From: Galbula dea
Taxonomy: Eukaryota > Chordata > Aves > Piciformes > Galbulidae
Direction: 5' to 3'
NCBI GenBank assembly: GCA_013399015.1
Contig: VWZX01007392.1
Coordinates: forward strand, 655,081-719,080
Length of the DNA stretch: 64,000 nucleotides
A program made the position numbers and the translations under genes. The notes beneath the pieces were generated by a model. It saw nothing but the letters and a program-made list of their open reading frames with translations. It was not told where the DNA came from and searched no databases. How positions within the stretch are numbered: the stretch's first letter is position 1; every line of letters starts with the position of its first letter. Of the stretch, positions 1 through 12,057 are shown piece by piece.

Positions 1-1000
1 GGGGGGGGCGGGGATCAGCAGATCCCAACTCTCAGTTTTCTTTCCCCATCGGTTTTTGAGCTGGGAGGTGTGGTGGCAGGGAACAGGGGGATGGCGTGCT
101 CCAGGCTGCGATGGCATTCCCGAGTTTTTGCAATTAATAGGAATTAGTTTATGAAAATAACCACCGCAGGTCACTATGCCCTCGATCCACTAATGCAGTT
201 GCTGAGAGCTACTCATTCAGCCACCGCCGAGCCCCACGGAGCAGCCACCTTGGACGCAAAGTCCTTGGGTGCTGCTTTTATTTTCATTTCTCAGCTGGGC
301 TCTTGACCTGAAATGCTTTAAAGCGGAGTGTGTGTGGGGGAATTAGGAAAAAAGCCCTTCTGTTAATCTGACATATCATTAAAAATAGCCCGTTGACAAG
401 CCAGGAATGGCACTCCCGAGACACTTGAGATGGTACAGATATGCTTTCCTGTAGTTAAAACGCAGTATGTAATTCCCGGTGAGTGCAGGCAGCTCGAGCT
501 GTGCCACTCTGGTCCTGGCCCCGGGCAGGGAGGGGGCTCCCCGGGGCTCTGCAAGCAGCCGACGGACAAACAGACCCAATAACAAGAACTCTTCTCCGGG
601 ATTTTGATATTTATTGGATTTTTTTACAGCAATTAAATTAAAAGGAAGGGTGGTGTTGGCGGTGGGAGCAGACCTTTTCTGTTTGTCATTTCTCTGCAGC
701 GTGTGACGCTTTCGCTTTAGCTGGAGCCCGGCAGAGCCCAGCGGCTGCGGGACGGGACGCTGGGAACAGCGAGAGTGCTGCCGCTTGGGGTTCCTTTTTT
801 CGGCGGACACCCGAGGTCGAGCATGACTTCTGTTCAAGTAGCACTTTTACAGGGGAGATTTCTTGCTCTGCCTGGCCACTGCCAAGCTGTGCTTGCATCA
901 GAGTTTCCATTCTAAACCTCGTTACGAGGACAGAGGGAGCAGCCACCAGCATCCCCTTTGGTCCGGGAACTGGGCGGCCTTGTAGCCTTCGTGAGGTTTT
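1..1000. promoter_or_regulatory. CpG-rich segment at the left edge, possible regulatory region or CpG-island shore
   Basis: By hand I count about 40 CpG dinucleotides in the first kilobase. Most other kilobases of the window carry only a few. The segment mixes GC-rich patches (around 480-560 and 720-830) with AT-rich motifs. One fits the MEF2 consensus YTAWWWWTAR at 379-388, and an A/T-rich homeodomain-type stretch lies at 130-160. Retained CpGs usually mean low germline methylation, as at promoters, CpG-island shores and conserved enhancers. That interpretation is inference. A 152-codon minus-strand open frame (379-837) has arginine/proline-rich composition typical of translated GC-rich DNA, and I do not accept it as a gene. 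A promoter or first exon could lie just left of position 1. Confidence 0.35.
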
Positions 1001-2523
1001 TGGCCTTTTTCCTGTGGTTTTGTACCTTCCCTTCTGCCCTCTCCATCATCCAGGGAAGAGCAGCAGCTCCCTAGGGGCTCCTGCCACCCACTACCACCTT
1101 CCACTGCTTCCATCTGCCCCCAAAAAGCAGCAGCGGTCCCTGCAGCACTTCACCAGGGACTTTGGGGTGCAAGGGATGGGGTAATTTTCCTGGGACCTCT
1201 CTCCCGCACTGACCAGAGGGGTCAGTACCTTGCAAGGCCTTGTTCACCCCCTTGCTATACCCTCGGGGTCCCAGCTCTGGGAACCCATTTGGCAGCTGCT
1301 GATGGCATTGCTGACTGCCAGGCAGGCAGGGCAGCAACGTCCCAGTGGGACAACCTCCCTTGCCAGCTGACACCAAGTGGCTTCACTTTGGAGGGGAAGC
1401 TGGCCCTATGGCGGAGAGGGTTGCTGAGGGGGTTGGAAAGCTGCCAGCAGCCCCCATGTTGACTGTGGGCACTCACTATTGGCCTTGGCTTCAGGGCAGC
1501 TCCCGCACACCTGTGAGGTGCCTTTGTGACACATGGGTGGGCAGCAGCTCAGCCCTGCTGTGAGGGGCTGTGGTTAGTAACCCTGTGGAGGGGGGGCAGC
1601 CTCACACACTCCCTCTCAAAAACACTCTCCCCAACCTTGCACAGAGCTCCTCACCCAGACGGGTTTGAACCACAACACGCTGCCCTGGTTACAGATGCTG
1701 ATGCCAGGATGGGGGCAATGCTGCTGGAAAACCATGCACTTGGAGTTGGCAGGGGCATTTCTAGGCACACTTGAGTGGCTCTGAGTAGCGGGACTGGAGG
1801 GAGGAGCAGAGCTGTGCATTGCTACAGATACCTCACAGCCCCCTGTGAGATGTCCCACTCCAGCCTCTCCATTTTCCACCGCCTAGAAAAGCTCCTTGGA
1901 TTAAAAGCAACCCCTTTGCTTGAGTGTTGTGCACAGGGCACAAAGCAGCACGAAAATATTGAACCCTCCAGAAAGCCACGGTTTGATGTTGAAGGCCCTC
2001 GGGTCTGAAGGTGCTGCTCAGCAGCGATGGGAGCCCCCAGGGTTTGGGTTGTCCTCCTCAGGGGACATAGCAGTATTTTAAGTGGCATCAAGGCCAGTGA
2101 GTATTTTTCCCAGGTGAGCTGCACCTCTGGAAAGAAGTGCCTCATCTTTTACAAAGCACTGCTTAAATAAACAGTGCCCCACTATAATTTTTGCTTTTGA
2201 AATTAACTCCTTCAGGCTATGAGGCTTATCCATCCCTGTGCAAGATAGTTGCCAGGACTTCTAAAGGCAAAAAAGGAAAAGTGCATGGGAGAGAATAGTT
2301 TAAGCTGACAGAATAAAATCCATAAATCTCTTCCCCTTCCCTGTGGAAGTTGAAGATGGGTGGTAGGAGCTGCCTGCTTGTTTCTGGGATGGGTGACACT
2401 GCACCAATGTTTAAAGGAGTTTTGTGCATATTAATGTGAGTGCACTGAGGCCAGGCTGCACACTGTATAGGGACAGTCTATTCCCTGGTGAATCGAACTA
2501 TCTTGTTTTCTAATCTAACCTAC
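1001..2523. other. Unique non-coding DNA, no gene recognised
   Basis: The sequence is moderately GC-rich with short overlapping open frames on both strands, none above about 110 codons and none resembling a known protein. No repeat family, RNA gene or convincing promoter is visible. CpG density falls off sharply after about position 1000 compared with the left edge. Confidence 0.6.
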
Positions 2524-2586
2524 TTTTTTTCTTTTTCTTCTGCCTTTTTTGTTTGTTTGTTTTGTTTTGTTTTGTTTTTGTTGTTG
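2524..2586. repeat. T-rich low-complexity tract with TTTG/TTTTG units
   Basis: The plus strand carries poly-T, then GTTT-type units, then GTTTT-type units. It is a simple-sequence tract. The open frame across it translates to phenylalanine and leucine runs and is an artefact of the T content. Confidence 0.85.
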
Positions 2587-3364
2587 TCAGAGTTGGTTCT
2601 TTGCAGGAACCTGTTCTCAGTGCAATCTCAGAGTTTTTTGTGGGTGTCTGATTTCTGTAACACGTTTTGGTTTCCAGTATGAATGTAACGTACAAAGAAT
2701 ATCATGACACTGCTCTAGGTGTATGTGATCTTATCTACCTGACATTTAGGGTTTTTTAACCGTCCAATTCACCTGATTTGCATAAAACTCACATGATTTT
2801 CCTTTTTTTGTGCATCATCATAACAAACTACTCAGGTTTATCAGGCTGTTTTCTGCCTGTCAGCATGAACGCAGGGCCTGCCTCTCTCTTCCTCTTTCCT
2901 CCCCAGTGGAGGGTGGGGATGCTAAAGGTAGCAATTGGAGAGGACCTGTGATCCCACCCAGCCACTGAAATCCTTAATAACCAAATCTGTACAGTTTAAC
3001 TTCCAAGAAAACAAAGCAGCTGAGCACGCATCCCATACGGTTCTTGTTAATTTAAAGAGACACCACTTCTTTTTATTGATAAGGAAACTCCTCTGGAACA
3101 GCACACACGGATCCCAGAAAGCTCCCCCTGCCATAGCCATCCTCATACAAAACAAGGCCGCAATTAAAATAAACTCCAAGAGCTAAAAAAACTGCTGCCT
3201 CTTGCTGGTCATGTGTTAGTTTTAGCCTTTAACGCAGAACAAAATGTTTACCAGGGTATTGGAAGAGGCATGGGATCTGGCTGGGAGGAGAAGAGAGAGC
3301 AGCAGCCGAGTGTATGAAAATGGCAGGGAGTACTGAGATGAATATCAGGGCTACTTTTTCCTGC
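2587..3364. other. Unique non-coding DNA with an octamer motif
   Basis: No gene is recognised. An exact POU-type octamer ATTTGCAT lies at 2776-2783 in a T-rich context. Single 8-mers are expected by chance in 64 kb, so this alone does not show an enhancer. Open frames on both strands at 2922-3186 mirror each other and resemble no protein I know. Confidence 0.5.
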
Positions 3365-3441
3365 TTTCTTTTCTTTTTTTTTTTCTTTTGTGTTTGTTTT
3401 GGTTGTTTTGATTTGGTTTGGTTTTTTGTTTGCTTGTTTTA
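3365..3441. repeat. T/G-rich low-complexity tract
   Basis: A poly-T run broken by single C bases leads into TTTG and GGTTTG units, much like the tract about 850 bp upstream. Such tracts are common in avian intergenic DNA. They can come from retrotransposed poly-A tails on the minus strand, but no retrotransposon body is recognisable beside this one. Confidence 0.85.
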
Positions 3442-4940
3442 ATTGGGGTGTTTGTGATCTAACTCAGTCCTTATTGTGAGGGAAAGGGCTGGAAGTGGAA
3501 GAACTTAAATATCGTGGTAGAGACTGGCTGTTCCAGCATGCCCTGGACATAACTGACCATACCTCAATCCTACTCAGCCTGGCTCCCAGTCTGCCCACCA
3601 ACCCCTTGCCCATCCACAAGCCCCAAGTCCAGTTCGTGTTGCTCCCATCGCGCCTTGTGCTGGGGCTTTACATGGCTGTAGGTACCACTCGACATCTGCC
3701 AGCAGCTAGAGCTGAACTGGCATGGTGGTGATGGTATGGGGTGACACAGGGTGTCCTGGAGGTCAGAACCAGAGAGATGGAGAACTGGATGGAGGGAGGG
3801 ACAGCCAAAGGCTGCTGAGGGGAGTGCAGCTGGCTGGCCTGTGGTGCCTCTCTGCAGTGACGGGGCTCCCTGCACCACCTGAGAGCACGTTGTCACTTCT
3901 GTGCCATGTGCAGACACATGGTTTTGTGTAATGAATCGCACTCGGACCCATGCCTCCTGAGAAGAACTACTCTGATGATGAAGAGCTGTGTGTCCGTGCC
4001 ATGCTCAGATGAAGTGCCAGGATAATATTCCTGCAAAATTGCCTAAATAACTGGCATATCTGTTTGGCTCTCACTGCTGGGAGACAGTGCAGACTTGCTT
4101 CTCCGAAATGACTTTCCTTCCACATAGGCGAAGGAGCAAGATCTCTGACAGTCTAATTCCTGAACACTGCCTGTGACTAAATGTCCGTTAACCAGGAGGC
4201 TTGTAAAGATCACCCCTGTCCCACTGAGCACCACCAGCCCCATGCCATCTCTGCCTCATCTTTGATTTAAAAGCGAAACTTCATCCAGAGGTTTTCCAGG
4301 CACAGATAATTCTCTCCTAACCCTCCCCAGTCCCAATCAATTTTTAACCAGTTATGGACCAAAGCCTGGCAGTGGTGGGCCTGTGCCAGGCGAAGAGCCT
4401 CCTAGCCTGGCATGTGGTGGAGGGCCCTGTATCAGGACCCTTGCTTGTCCCTATACCTTGTCACCCTGGTACCCACAAAAATATGAAGCATGTGACCCAT
4501 GGAAGCTGCAAATACCTGGCCTATGGCTAGGCAGCACCACTGGCCTGTTTCCTTTTCAACAGATCTGTCAGCTTTCAAAGTGAAAAAAACCTCTCTAAAC
4601 CCTACAGATACTTTCCCAATAGGGAGTTAAGCTGAAGTAGTTCAATCCTAAAGCAACTGTGGTTACTTTCTTGGGAAAAAAAATAAAATAAAAAGAAGGA
4701 AGGCAGGGCTTGGTTTGGTTAGTTAATAGTATTATTTATTAGTCTTATACTCATGCCTCGGAGAATCTTGCAGATCCCAGGTACTTAAAAGCAGAAGAGA
4801 GGCTAAGAAGAAGGATGATGCCTCAAAGTTTTATGGGCGCAAGCACATTGAAATTAAGAGAGGGATTTGCATCTATCCTGATAATTTTGAAGCAGGCTTT
4901 TAAAGTCCAAGCTAAACCAGCCTGGATTGCTGTTTTGGGG
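3442..4940. other. Unique non-coding DNA, no gene recognised
   Basis: The composition is mixed, with short overlapping open frames on both strands, the longest being 123 codons on the minus strand at 3570-3941. They lack recognisable domains. I see no transposon remnant or RNA gene. The stretch becomes A-rich around 4675-4700. Confidence 0.55.
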
Positions 4941-4972
4941 TTTTTTTCCTGTTTCTTTTTTTTTTTTTTTTT
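4941..4972. repeat. Poly-T tract
   Basis: Two T runs are separated by CCTGTTTC; the second is about 18 T long. It is followed by AAG, so it superficially resembles a polypyrimidine tract before a splice acceptor. The acceptor match is weak, and nothing recognisable as an exon follows. Confidence 0.8.
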
Positions 4973-6230
4973 AAGAAGCTCCTCGGATGTCTCAGCCAGC
5001 AGAGTGCTACGGGAATTTCAATTTCTCTCTTCAAATAAAGCGTCGACATAATTATTATATTCTTTGAAATGATCTGTACAATTTTGTTCACTGAAACCCT
5101 TTGATTTAGACTTAAAGGATTTAGTGTCTGGATGGCAGGGTATCTGGAAGTAATGGTGAAAATGATAATTATTTGTTTTACTGCCTCCTGAAATTCTTTT
5201 ATTTCTCTGTACTATCTCTAAAAGAATGTCTGGCATTAACAAGCTGTCTCTGAAAAGAATTCAATTGAATGTATTGCAAACAGAATATTTTATTTTTTTT
5301 TATACCAGTAGTTAGAGTGTTAAATAATATATTAGTAGATTTATAGACTACATTTAGGTGCAACTATGAATAGCTACAGCGAAACCCCAGAATATTCATG
5401 TAAAAAGAGAAGGGAGGAAGTCTGGTTTTTGGGTTTTAAGATTTCTTTCTCATCGTCCTTCTTATTTGAATTTCGGTTTTAGAACTTAAAAAGAATTAGA
5501 TTTACTCATCTTTTTGTGTTATTCTCCAATGACAAGAATAAGTCAGCTATTTTTTGAGACCAAAATTCCTGTGGGATTTCTCCTTGTCTTAAATAATTAA
5601 ATATTAAAAGACTAAGAAAGAAGCAGGCAGATTCTACAATATGAACATGAATCGAATGGGATATTTATTTGCATAAGTACATGGCAAATAGCAAAGGATC
5701 GATCTCAAAGCTGTATGTAACTGCCAGTTACCCCATTACAGTGTTACAAATAGATTATTACCCATAAGAACGTAACTCTTAAAGTCCTAAAAATAATTTA
5801 ACTCTAGGATTATTTTTATTTAATCTGGTAAACAACATATATATTTTTAATTCTTATAAAGCAGATATAAAATCTCTTCCAGGAGCTGGAAACTAAACCA
5901 AACTGCTCGCCCTCACCCCTCCTATTTTTTTATGGGCATTTCTTTTCTTTTTTTTTCTTAATTTCTTTTTTCTTTCCAAAGTCTCCTTGGATCCTCTGAA
6001 CTTTGCAATTTATTTCTCCTTCCTTCTCCCTCAAGAAAAAACACTTTTCATCAGAAAACATGACACTCTTTTTTCTTCCGAGCCTCCCTGCAAATTGCCT
6101 CACTCTCTCCAGACCTAGGCTCAACAAGTTAACCTTCAGAGAGATTACAAAGGTACAAGTGGGCTGCTTAAGAGGTGAATCATTAAACATAAGGTGAAGT
6201 ATATGACTGCAGAACGTTTCAATTAAAGTG
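4973..6230. other. AT-rich unique segment, candidate conserved non-coding DNA
   Basis: The segment is markedly AT-rich with few long open frames and no recognisable repeat. It contains an exact octamer ATTTGCAT at 5667-5674 and many TAAT/ATTA cores between 5300 and 5870. A pyrimidine-rich run lies at 5938-5977. Uninterrupted AT-rich unique DNA of this kind often hosts conserved developmental enhancers in bird gene deserts, but that is inference. No protein or RNA gene is supported. Confidence 0.35.
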
Positions 6231-9200
6231 ACAGTTCAGGAAGCCTTTGACTGCCCAGGAAAGGTATACTTTTATTGTTAGTGACTCCTTTGGAGCTGCA
6301 TCCATCCCAGGCAGGGAGAGCTGTTTTCCCCTGGACGTGTTCCACAGGACCAGGGCTGCTGCTGCTGTGGTCCTCACTCCTGCAAACTCCACCGGTTTCA
6401 GTGACATAAATTCGACTGTGACAGCACTAAATATGGGAAAGGAGCCAAATCTCCTTTCTGTCCCACCTAGGCTGGAATGAAGGAGCCTGCCTCAGACCTG
6501 CCTTCTCAGAGGCTTCACCCAATGCTCCTCATTACCCCTGTCCAAGGGAGAGCAGGATCAGGCCCACAACCTTCCCCATAACTTCCCAGAATCCTGCTCG
6601 CTTCTACTTCTTTTTTTTTTTTTAATAGTTTTGTTTTCATCTGAGAGCATATTTAATAAGCAGCCCTGGGGTGGAGGGAGGAATGTGAGATCTTTGTGGA
6701 GTTGTGGAAATCCTGCACTCGTCCTGCCTTGTCCCCACATTCCCCCCAGCTGCTTGGCATAGGGTGGCACACTGGTACCTCTGACCCCCTTACCAAATCT
6801 TCCATGGGTTCCCAGGGACTGTCTGCCCCACTGCAGAGCCTATGTTTGTGGACAGAGGGCAATGTGTGGACAGTCAGTCCACAGGCTGCAGCTGTGGCTC
6901 TGTCTGCCCTGCACAGAGGTCCCACATGCTTAGAAGCGGTATGTGAAACCTTGGGCTTGTTTTTTCTGGCGTCGGGGAGTACAGACAGCACGGTGGTGAG
7001 GCGGGAGGCAGACAGGGCTCAGGTGAGCTGTTGCCCTGCCCTGGAGCAATGTTGTGGCATTTTCTGGCATTTCCCTGATTTCATTTTAAGTATTTCTAGG
7101 TTTTATACTTCACTCTGGCATGTTCCCATATGGCAGCCTCAAGTGTCGATGAGATCCTCTCCACAAGGATACTCCAGTGATTGGGTTAATTCCCTCGTGC
7201 TAATTCCTGACATAATCATGTGGGCTCAGATCCTCAAAAGTATTTGTTTGCCTGCCTCCCTTGGAAATCAAGGAGTTTAATTGTCTGCTAAAATTATTGT
7301 GTTTTGTTATGAATGCAGAGCAGGAAATAACAAACTTGGGGTTTATGAGATTTATTTGCCTTTCTGTGGTCACAGAGCATGTTATCTACCTTCGCAAATA
7401 AGTTCACAGTTAAACAATGTAATGCCTATATTGCAGATGGATTTTCAGACTATGCCCAGTGGGAGCTGGATGCCAACATAGGTTAGGGGAGCTGGGTCTT
7501 GGCCTGTTGGTGCTTCTTTTCCCAGCTGGTAAAATGCATGTAGGACAATGGTACAATCTCTTAAAGATGCTGGAGGGAAGAATCCATTAAAGACTGCGAG
7601 ATGCTGAGATAAGAGGATAATAGACATCACGTCAACGAGAGATGCCATCTATTAAAGATAACTATTGCACAGCTGACTGCATCTCCCTCTCTTGAAATGG
7701 CTCCTTTCCTAGTTTCATTTTTAGCTGTATGACCTGAAAGAATTCTTCTCACTCCTTGGCGTTTGTCCCTTTCAGATATTTCACGCAATACAGTAGAAGG
7801 AGGAATCCAGATACCATGACATTGAAGTTTATTGCTGATTCTGCTCACGTCAGTTGAAATCAGTCACTAAAACCTCAGCCTGCAGGACCCCGTGCTCTGT
7901 ATTTTTCTTGTCTAGGTAATCATGAGGGCAGCAGGGGGAGGTAAGTAGAAGGGAAAAGGACTGATTTTATCAGGTATTAGAAAAGCTTATTAGAAAAAAG
8001 GGAAAAAAAGCAATAATATTATAAATATGGAAATTAAAACAGGTGACGAAATCCAGTCCATGCTGACTGCTAGGGGACACTTTTCTCCTCACACACCCTT
8101 TCTCTGTTTGGAAGATGCCCAAGCTTTGATAAACATTTTACAAGAGCCTGACTCCACAGCATCAGGCTGTGGAGAATACCAGGAGAAAAAATACTTGGGA
8201 GCCAGCATCACCCCAGAAGCTTCAGAAGCAGCATTTAGCCTTCTGCCTTGCAAGCTGTAAGTCCTGTTCAGGTTTGTTGTCAGAGAGCAATTTGGATCTG
8301 CAGTATACCTGGGTTATATTTAGGTCAATTAAGTTAATTGCTGGAACAGACAACCCTTTTTAGACCCAAGGCACTTCTTCCCTGTCTTCTTGATATGGTG
8401 GGGCTAATGCAGTGATTCTGTGGCCTCGGTTTGGCAGCCAGAGCATGGGTCTATTTTACATAAGAAACAGCAACAGGGATGGATGCTGCTAGACAAATAT
8501 TTTGTTAATTTTTGCAATTATTAGTTATAACAGTATTCTGCTCTCTCCAGCACCTTTCATTGCCAAGCATTTTTGAAACGTGAATAAAGCCAGAGGTGCA
8601 GCAGAGCAGGGGACAAGTGCCCCAAGCAGCAACCAGCAGGGCCTGCCCAAAGCAAAACTCTGGCCACTGTCAGGCTCTTGGTGGACCTGTCCTGAGAGGC
8701 AAGCTTGTCTCACCATGCTGTGTTGCTATTTGAGACTGTTCTTGAACCAGGAGTCTGAACTTTTCCTCTCAGGAAGTTCAAACTCATGCTAGCCAAGAAG
8801 GTATCCCTTGGCCATCTGCCCATGTCGTGTCCCTTCTGTGTCAGAAGTGGTGGGAGAATGCCATTTCATGTGGTTCCCCTTCCCAGCCCTCATGGTGCCT
8901 GGGCTCCACACACTAGAATACCATGGGTTGAGGTTGGTTCCTTGATGACCAAGAATATGAAGGACCTGGTGGGCTTTGGAGCCTGGTCTCCACAACACCA
9001 GGCTACCACATCCTCTTTGGCAGCTACAAACTCTCCATGTTGGCTTTTTGTCTCTGGCTGCCTGTTGCAAGACCTCTTTCCCCACATCATTAGGATATTT
9101 CTTTCAATTTCCACCCTATGTTTGTACATAGATTGTTGATCCCCCACCATGCATAGGTCAACTCTGTACTAGTTTTGCCCTCTTGTATACTCCAGGTCTC

Positions 9201-9697
9201 TTGGACATCTGTGTCCAGGCTGTACATGTCTTGCTTTGAAATGGGTAGAAAACTCAAAGTTGGGATTATGCCTTAGGAGATTCAGCATCTCATTATAAAT
9301 TGATATAATAGATCTCTGTCCATTTCTCACAGATCCTTATTTCTCTTTTCTAGCAGAGAGCACCATATGTCTTGCAACCTGCCCACCAACTTGCCAGCCT
9401 GCCCCATGCCCTTATCACCACATCTTTCCACAGTTAGTACATGGGACTTTTGTTCACAACCCTTCTTGGATATAGCTGTGGCAGCCGAACAAGTTGCCAT
9501 TCCAGGCTGTGACTCACAGACGTATGGGAAGGACATAGATCTCTTACAGTAGTGAACCCTCTGAGATTTCAGGACATGGATAAGGTGATTCACATAGGCT
9601 TTTCCAGTCAGCACCTTCCTTTAGAAGTGCCAAGCCACGTTAACTAGGATCTAGGCCTAAAACTAAGACGGATAGGTAAGTTCTAGATCTGATTTTG
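6231..9697. other. Unique non-coding DNA, no gene recognised
   Basis: This contains the longest open frame of the window, 194 codons on the plus strand at 6696-7280. Its translation shows no domain, signal peptide or family resemblance, and a 112-codon frame lies opposite. I treat it as chance. A poly-T run sits at about 6609-6623. The part from 7270 to 7450 is AT-rich and free of simple repeats. The rest (7500-9690) shows nothing I can name. Confidence 0.55.
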
Positions 9698-9789
9698 AAA
9701 AAAAAAAAAAAAAGAAAAAGAAAAGAAGTAATAATCTATTTTCTATTGTATTGTATTCTATTCTACTCTATTCTATCCCATTCCATTCT
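9698..9789. repeat. Poly-A tract followed by a degenerate (TTCTA)n pentanucleotide repeat
   Basis: A run of A broken by G (9698-9727) is followed after a few bases by about ten imperfect copies of a TTCTA/TTGTA/TCCCA-type pentamer (9736-9789). This is a microsatellite with visible decay between units. No retroelement body is recognisable on either side. Confidence 0.8.
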
Positions 9790-12057
9790 GATGTATCATG
9801 AATGTGTGTTCCCAGCAAGTTTCCTGGTTTGGGCTGTAAATGCTAGCAGAGATCCTGGCTGTGATGCTGAAATTAGTTGAGCCCAGCAGATTGCCAGAGC
9901 TTCTACCCAACACAAGGATTCAATCACCTAAGTATATTTCAGACCCCAATTGACCTAGTACTTCTCTCTTTTATTATCCCTGCACAATCTCCCCTGCTGT
10001 GCCAAAATTTCTGTGCTCTTCATTTCTCTTCTGTCTCTGATGCCACGAAGTCAAGTGAATGTCTTCAAGTAAATCTCTGTAATGAAACCTATTTCCTCCT
10101 CCCTGCTGCAAAGAGAAAGCAGAGTAATATTTTCTTTATCCGTCAGGGACTGGTTAATGCCTCGCTCCTCAACATCACCAAATGCAACTAATAAAGGAGT
10201 AAAGGAGATTTGGCAGTTTAATGCAGCAGCTAATTCTGTGCCTGCTGCTCTGCCAGAAAGTATTTTCACTTTTAGGTGATGCCAGAATAGCAGAGCTGAT
10301 TAATTAGCCTTCTCCTGAGCAGGAAGAGCTCAGCTAAGATGTCCACAGCCCCCAGACATTGCAGGCATTGGCCAACCTTGTTAGTGGCTGACATTCCCAG
10401 TATCTCAGTGGTTCATCAGTCTGTCTGTCTGGGTAAGGAAAAAAGAAGACAGTGAAGAGCTTTCCCTTAGGAAGGAGCAGGTCTATTACACAGATCAGGT
10501 CTAGCTCTGTCAATGAGAGAACTGGCTAGAGAAAGCTTCTAGCAGACAGATGCTGGCCAGGCACCGTCAGTGTGGTGGCTCGTGCTGGGTCACTACAGAG
10601 CTCAGTGCTGCTATGGAAGATGGCTCTCAGGAGTAGGAAATATGTTTGTGCAAGGAGCAGAAATGCTAAACAAGGAAACTCCAGCCTTGATATGTGAGTG
10701 TCTCAGCAGAGGCATTCAGACTCATTCACGGGCTGTAAACAGTCAAATACATGGGAGACACCTGCCATATGTGAGAGCAGTCCCTCCAGAGCAGCATATG
10801 CTCACAGGACCACCACAAGCAGAGCCCCCGTGCTGGCTCTTGTCCTTGCTGCAGGTCATTAATTTCTCTCAAGCTCTCCCTGACCTGCCTTTGTCTTCCA
10901 CAAGATGTTTCAGGACACCGTACCCCCATGGACAGGTTAATTAAACTCAAGGACAGGAAGAGACAGTTTCTGTAGGGCTTGGTCATCTTCCTTTCCATGT
11001 AATTTCTCAGAGGTTTTATTATAATGCCTGTAAGAGTTTGCAAGACCAGGAACTTAGTGAGTATTTTGGTAGGCACAGAAACTACCTCCAAGCATGTGAT
11101 GTGTAGGATCAAGCAAAACAAATCCTTTGGTTTTGGCAGGGTCCCTGTAGATGCTGTTACAGTAATGATAATACCAAGAATTTCAGTCTGGAGACTTGAA
11201 CAACTTCTGCTGTCTGAGAGCTTGTGAGGAGATGATTAGCTGTGAAGAGTGGAGCAGGCAGACAGGTGTGCTTGGACTTGCTGCTGGACTGTAGTGTGAA
11301 CCTGGGCAGTTACCCCAGTGTGCGCATCTTTACTGGGGATGGCTGGCTGTGCAGAAAACCAGATGATCCAAAGAGGCCCTTCATCTCATCTGCAAGGATA
11401 GTCCATGGTAGGCTGGTTATGCACTACAAGTACCTCTACAAACCTTACAGATGGGCACCTCAGAGGCTGGGAGCTGGGTTGTGCCCACGCTGCTCTTGTA
11501 TGACCAGAGTTAAAATAGAGGACGGAAAGTCAGGGGAGGCTTTGGGAAAGGCAAGTGTCCATCTCTTCTCTTTGCTGACCCTGCAGCAGAAGGTGAATAA
11601 CTCTTTTTTATTGTGTAGGGAGGATGGATGGGTTAATTAATGTCACAGGGCCCTCTGGATGGAGATCACTACAAGTGGACGGTGCTGTTATTATAGTGGA
11701 TGTTGCTTTACTACTTTTACACGGTGTCATTACCCAATTAGAGATATTGTTGTGGGGAGCAGTGCCTGCACCATATCATCTAGCAGCAGAGGAGAAGACG
11801 TCTTTGATCCCTCCTCCCCAGATCAGCTTTCCTGGCAGCTGAGCTCAGGCACATCTTGCTTTGCTTGGCTTGTTCTGACAGACCTGTTTGCTGTCGATTG
11901 CAGCACCTCCTGCTCACCCAGAGCAGAGTGCCAGGGCTTGCTGTCCATCCCGCTCTGCTTTCTCCTCTTAGATTCCCCTGGGTATTCAACCTTGCTTGTG
12001 TGCCCCTCCAGCTCCGAAGTGGAGAGGTTTCTGACCCAACAAGTGGAAATCATTAGA
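9790..12057. other. Unique non-coding DNA, no gene recognised
   Basis: Several short open frames overlap on both strands, including 132 codons at 11242-11640 and 137 codons at 11659-12072 (plus strand). The second runs into the tRNA-derived part of the neighbouring SINE, so it cannot be a conserved protein. No exon structure, RNA gene or repeat family could be supported before 12058. Confidence 0.55.

Noticed and set aside
379..837. 152-codon minus-strand open frame in the CpG-rich left edge
   Set aside because: Arginine/proline-rich translation typical of GC-rich non-coding DNA; no recognisable protein.
2488..2682. Phenylalanine/leucine-rich frame resembling a membrane peptide
   Set aside because: Produced by translating a T-rich simple repeat.
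4941..5051. Exon after the poly-T tract at 4972
   Set aside because: The acceptor is a weak AAG and the downstream sequence resembles no known protein.
6696..7280. 194-codon plus-strand open frame, the longest in the window
   Set aside because: No domain, signal peptide or family resemblance, no splice context, and another long frame on the opposite strand. Frames of this size occur by chance in 64 kb.
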